Source of the DNA: Gallionella sp.
Lineage (GTDB): Bacteria > Pseudomonadota > Gammaproteobacteria > Burkholderiales > Gallionellaceae
Assembly (NCBI GenBank): GCA_028687575.1
Contig: JAQTZW010000002.1
Span: 124,001-188,000 of the forward strand
Reading direction: 5' to 3'
DNA: 64,000 bases
Shown here in pieces: positions 60,643 through 64,000 of this stretch. Below the pieces are notes generated by a model that had not been told where the DNA came from, did no database searches, and worked only from the letters and a program-made list of their open reading frames with translations. Position numbers and translations under genes: made by a program. Position 1 is the first letter of the stretch, and each line of letters begins with the position of its first letter.

Positions 60643-63630
60643 CTATGACGCCGCAAGCTCGGTGATCGAGTGCGTCGTGTCCGACACCAGGATGCTGTCC
60701 GGCGCAGCGGCGCTGATCTCGGCGACATCCTGGCCCGGCGCATCGCTCGCCAGCCGCATCCTGAAGTCGGTGACGAAATCCACGTAAGGCAGCTCCTCGA
60801 CCAGGTCCAGCAGCACCGAGCGATAGATGCGTCCGCCGAATTCGATCTCGCGCGTCCGGTCGAACGCCCACGGCGTCAGGGCTTCGATCAGCGCATCTTC
60901 CAGCAACTGGCGGTGGTAGTTGAACGAGCAGCCGGGCATCAAACGCACCTTGAAATCCAGCCGCACGGCCTGGTAATTCGGGCTTTTGGCGCGGATCTTC
61001 AGCTGGCTGCCGGCGTGTTGCTGCGCGTAGTGCTCCATCCTGGCCAGCGTGTCCACGTCCACGCGCGGCTGTTGCAGATTGACACCGTTGTGATTGCGAA
61101 GATCGGGGATGGCCACCAGCAGCACATGGCCCGGTGCCATCCAGGAATCCGTGCTGGCGTGCGGAATGCATTTGACCTTGTGCACACTCGGGAAAGCATC
61201 CAGCAGCATGCGCTCGTAGTCCCAGGGCGTGATGCAGCGGGCGCGGTGGCGCAGCCGTTCGGCGGCGCGGCAGGTCAGCATGTCCGCGCTTTCCTGCCGG
61301 CTGCCGCCGAAACTGGCATAGGGCTGCGAGACCGATTTGACACCGGGCTGGGCGGCCTTGAATTTGGCGATGTTGCCAGCCGGCAGCGGACTGGACAGAT
61401 GCGCCGGGTCGTTGCCGTTCGGGTCTGTCCGATTCGGGGCGAAGGCGACTTCCACCGCGTTCGCCGCGACGCACAGCAGCTTGCAGGTCGCCGCACTGTC
61501 CTTGGCCACGCCGACGCGCAGCCACACCCGCCCGGCGGGCATCCAGCGGTGTTCAACGGAGGTCTGTTGCGGCAGCGCGATCGAGACGATGCCGCTGGCG
61601 CGCAGCTGGTTGGTGGTGTCCAGTGCGATTTCCTGCGGGGTCAGCGTGCGCCAGTAGTCGCCTGCCAGCACCGACCAGACCAGTTGCGCGGGCGGCAGGT
61701 CGGGGTCGGCGCTGTCCTCGCATACCTGCATCAGCAGGCTGACGCTGTCGCCCGCCGCTAGGCCGCTCAGGCCGATCAGCAGTTCGCCCTCGTCGGGATA
61801 GGCGGACAGCAGCGTGACGCGCGGGTCGCCGGCGTGGGCGCGGCGCAGTGCGGCGTGTTCACGGCGTTCCCCGAAACAGCCGACATGGAAGAATCGCAGT
61901 TCGGGGTGTTCGCTCCCGGCGCTGAAATCCACCTGTGCGGATTGCGCCCGGTAGCCCAGGCTGATGGACTGAACCGTCGGCGTGTACGGCTCGTTCAGCA
62001 CGGTCTTGTTCTGTGCCAGCGCGTTGGCGATGGTCTCCTTGCGGTAGTCGGCATGCAGCAGGTCCTGTTCGAGCGTGATGGTGACGAAACCGCTGCGGGT
62101 TGCGGACGATCCGGTGTCCGTCTGGCGGGGGGCATGGGCGGCCTGGCGGCGCTTGTTCGGGTCCTGGCGCATCTCTGCCGCCTGGCGATGTGCGTCTTTG
62201 CGATCCGGCGTGTCGGGTTTGAGCAGCGTACAGCCGTCGTCGTTGCGCGCCAGCAGGTCCAGCGTGGCCGAGTGCGTGTCGCCGCCATTGCTGCGGTAGG
62301 CCAGGCTGACGCTCACGCCGTTTTTTAGATTGATGCGGCGGCTGTAGCTTTCGTACCAACCATACAGGTTATCCGGCGCGCCCTGCCAAGCCAGCCTGAT
62401 CTCCAGGCCGAGCAGGTGTTTGGCAAGCGCCTCCTCGCAGCCGACCAGGAAGCGCGCACCGCGAACGGGTTGCGCGCCGAACGGCTGGAAGGCCTTTTTC
62501 GGGTTCAGGCTGCCGTAGTCGTTCTCCAGCGTCAGCGCCTGCATCGCATCCACCCCGACGGTGATGCGCGCATGTCCCAGCGCCAGCGATTCGAGGTCGG
62601 CGTAATGCGTCGTGGCCTCGGGGTCGAGCAACAGTTGCAGCACCGGGGCCTGCGCGTCGAAGGCATGGCCGTGCACGTTGGCGTCATAGTCCACCACCGC
62701 AGCCTCGCCGGCGGGGATCATCGTGCTCAACGTCAGCTTGTCGCCGGCCAGTTCGCCGACCAGCCGGAACGGTCCCAGCCAGCCTTTCGGTCCGGTCAGC
62801 CAGGCGCAAAGCGCTGCCGCTGCCTTTGCGCTGCCGTTGCCGGTCAGATGCAGTTCGAGGCTGATGGTGCGGTTGCCTTCCTGCATCCTCAACACCGGCG
62901 AACTGAAGGCGCAGCCTATCGGCGCGCGCGGCAGTGCGGGGTGGTCGGGCAACGCCGCCGGGCCGCCGAAAGCGCGCCAGCCGGTTCGCGGGTCGGCGGG
63001 AAGCTGCCCCTGGCCGTCGGCGGAATCCGCCACCGGTGCGAAATACAGGTCGCGTGCGTCGCGGTACACGCTGCTGAGCGTCACGACTTTTCCCTGGCCC
63101 GCCAGCGACTGGCGCACTGGTTGGTAGCGCAGTTCCACGCCGCTTGCGTCCTTGCCTGCCGTGAACGCCATTTCCGGTGTGACTTTCAGCGGGGCTGCGC
63201 CCTTCTTCAGTTCCAGCAGCAGGTGGGCGCGGTCGGGGATAGCCGGTTTGGGCTGGAAGCGCAGCACGTCCTGGAACTGGAAGTCGCGGTGGCGTTCGGT
63301 GAAACGGTTGATGGCCTGTTGCGGGTGCTGGTAGAGATCGGCAAACGCGGCGAACAGCGCAAGATGGGGGGCGACCTGCCCGTCGTCGCGCGCCAGCAGC
63401 GCAGCGTCGTCGCCCTCCGGGAAGAAGCCGCGCCAGTCGCCGCTGGCGGTATCCGGCGACTCGCCGTAGCAGCGCAGCATGCCGGCCAGCGTGCGGGCTT
63501 GCGCCAGCAGGTCGGCGGGCGTGCGCCCGTCAACTTCGACGGAATGCCCACTCAGTTCATCGGGCATGCGCTCGTCCTGGCACTGCCCCAGACGGGAGAT
63601 CATGTTCTGGATGATGTCCTTGTCGGCCAT
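60643..63630 (-). CDS. eCIS baseplate J-like protein (Afp11-like)
   Basis: 995 aa; C-terminal baseplate-J-like CITPWDYERMLLDAFPSVHKVKCIPHAS...GHVLLVAIPDLR; upstream neighbour is gp25. Confidence 0.82.
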   Translation of the reverse strand: MADKDIIQNMISRLGQCQDERMPDELSGHSVEVDGRTPADLLAQARTLAGMLRCYGESPDTASGDWRGFFPEGDDAALLARDDGQVAPHLALFAAFADLYQHPQQAINRFTERHRDFQFQDVLRFQPKPAIPDRAHLLLELKKGAAPLKVTPEMAFTAGKDASGVELRYQPVRQSLAGQGKVVTLSSVYRDARDLYFAPVADSADGQGQLPADPRTGWRAFGGPAALPDHPALPRAPIGCAFSSPVLRMQEGNRTISLELHLTGNGSAKAAAALCAWLTGPKGWLGPFRLVGELAGDKLTLSTMIPAGEAAVVDYDANVHGHAFDAQAPVLQLLLDPEATTHYADLESLALGHARITVGVDAMQALTLENDYGSLNPKKAFQPFGAQPVRGARFLVGCEEALAKHLLGLEIRLAWQGAPDNLYGWYESYSRRINLKNGVSVSLAYRSNGGDTHSATLDLLARNDDGCTLLKPDTPDRKDAHRQAAEMRQDPNKRRQAAHAPRQTDTGSSATRSGFVTITLEQDLLHADYRKETIANALAQNKTVLNEPYTPTVQSISLGYRAQSAQVDFSAGSEHPELRFFHVGCFGERREHAALRRAHAGDPRVTLLSAYPDEGELLIGLSGLAAGDSVSLLMQVCEDSADPDLPPAQLVWSVLAGDYWRTLTPQEIALDTTNQLRASGIVSIALPQQTSVEHRWMPAGRVWLRVGVAKDSAATCKLLCVAANAVEVAFAPNRTDPNGNDPAHLSSPLPAGNIAKFKAAQPGVKSVSQPYASFGGSRQESADMLTCRAAERLRHRARCITPWDYERMLLDAFPSVHKVKCIPHASTDSWMAPGHVLLVAIPDLRNHNGVNLQQPRVDVDTLARMEHYAQQHAGSQLKIRAKSPNYQAVRLDFKVRLMPGCSFNYHRQLLEDALIEALTPWAFDRTREIEFGGRIYRSVLLDLVEELPYVDFVTDFRMRLASDAPGQDVAEISAAAPDSILVSDTTHSITELAAS

Positions 63631-63633
63631 GAT

Positions 63634-64000
63634 TCAACCCCGCCCGCTGCCGGCGACCAGGCCGCGCGCCTCGTTGCCGTCGTTGTTGTAGAAGGGATAG
63701 ACCAGGTTGAAGCGCGAATTGGTGGCGCGCACCAGGTATTCCAGCCGGATGTTCAGCGTGCCCGCGTTGGGATCGGGGCTGTCTATCGCCAGTTCCAGCA
63801 CCTTGATGCGCGGCTCATAGACCAGCAGCGCGGTGCGCACGCGGTCGGCCAGCAGGGTGCGCAGCGTGGTGCTCATCGGCTCGAACAGCAGTTCGTGCAT
63901 GTCCAGCCCGTACTTGGGTTGCAGAAAACGCTCGCCGGCGGTGGTGCCGAACAGGATCTGCAGGCTCTGGTGGATGTCGGTTTCGTCTTGGCTCATCAGC
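63634..64000 (-). CDS. GPW/gp25 family baseplate wedge protein (Afp9-like), 5' end probably beyond window
   Basis: DIHQSLQILFGTTAGERFLQPKYGLDMHELLFEPMSTTLRTLLADRVRTALLVYEPRIKVLEL; gp25 families normally carry an N-terminal segment before DIxQSL, so the real start is probably right of 64000. Confidence 0.88.
   Translation of the reverse strand, partial: LMSQDETDIHQSLQILFGTTAGERFLQPKYGLDMHELLFEPMSTTLRTLLADRVRTALLVYEPRIKVLELAIDSPDPNAGTLNIRLEYLVRATNSRFNLVYPFYNNDGNEARGLVAGSGRG

Overview
This is a 64 kb GC-rich bacterial chromosomal window. It looks betaproteobacterial, possibly Gallionellaceae/Nitrosomonadales-like; that is inference from gene content only. (1) Positions 1-9.4 kb, minus strand: an assimilatory nitrate operon (cobA/SUMT - nasT-type ANTAR regulator - leader RNA - small winged-helix gene - nrtA - nrtB - nrtD - MoaD-like - nirB - nirD - nasA, cut by the left edge). 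The leader can be read directly as tandem NtrC-like sites, a sigma-54 -24/-12 promoter, two ANTAR-type hexaloop hairpins (P1/P2) and an overlapping intrinsic terminator. (2) 9.5-42.9 kb: mostly core genes (DUF3857/transglutaminase protein, YdbH-YnbE-YdbL set, PolB-like exonuclease, VanZ, RlmD, GldC-like, Tex, BI-1/YccA, PPDK, flavodoxin, P-type ATPase, cytochrome b561, TrkH, GIDE/EF-hand protein, LemA, SIMPL, spermidine-synthase-like proteins, NnrD, PurL, histidine phosphatase). It includes a MITE-like element, a palindromic in-frame insertion in purL, and a mosaic duplicated purL 3' end abutting a truncated TPR gene. (3) 43.4-47 kb: an AT-richer accessory patch (SGNH hydrolase, lipoprotein, S8 protease frameshifted at a C7/G7 tract). 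(4) 49-64 kb, minus strand: the distal half of an extracellular contractile injection system (eCIS) operon (gp25, two baseplate proteins, a 910-aa uncharacterised protein, tape-measure-family protein, AAA+ ATPase). It ends in a 1119-aa DUF4157 protein with an HNH-like C-terminus, a candidate effector. Homology calls come from reading motifs; no database search was run.
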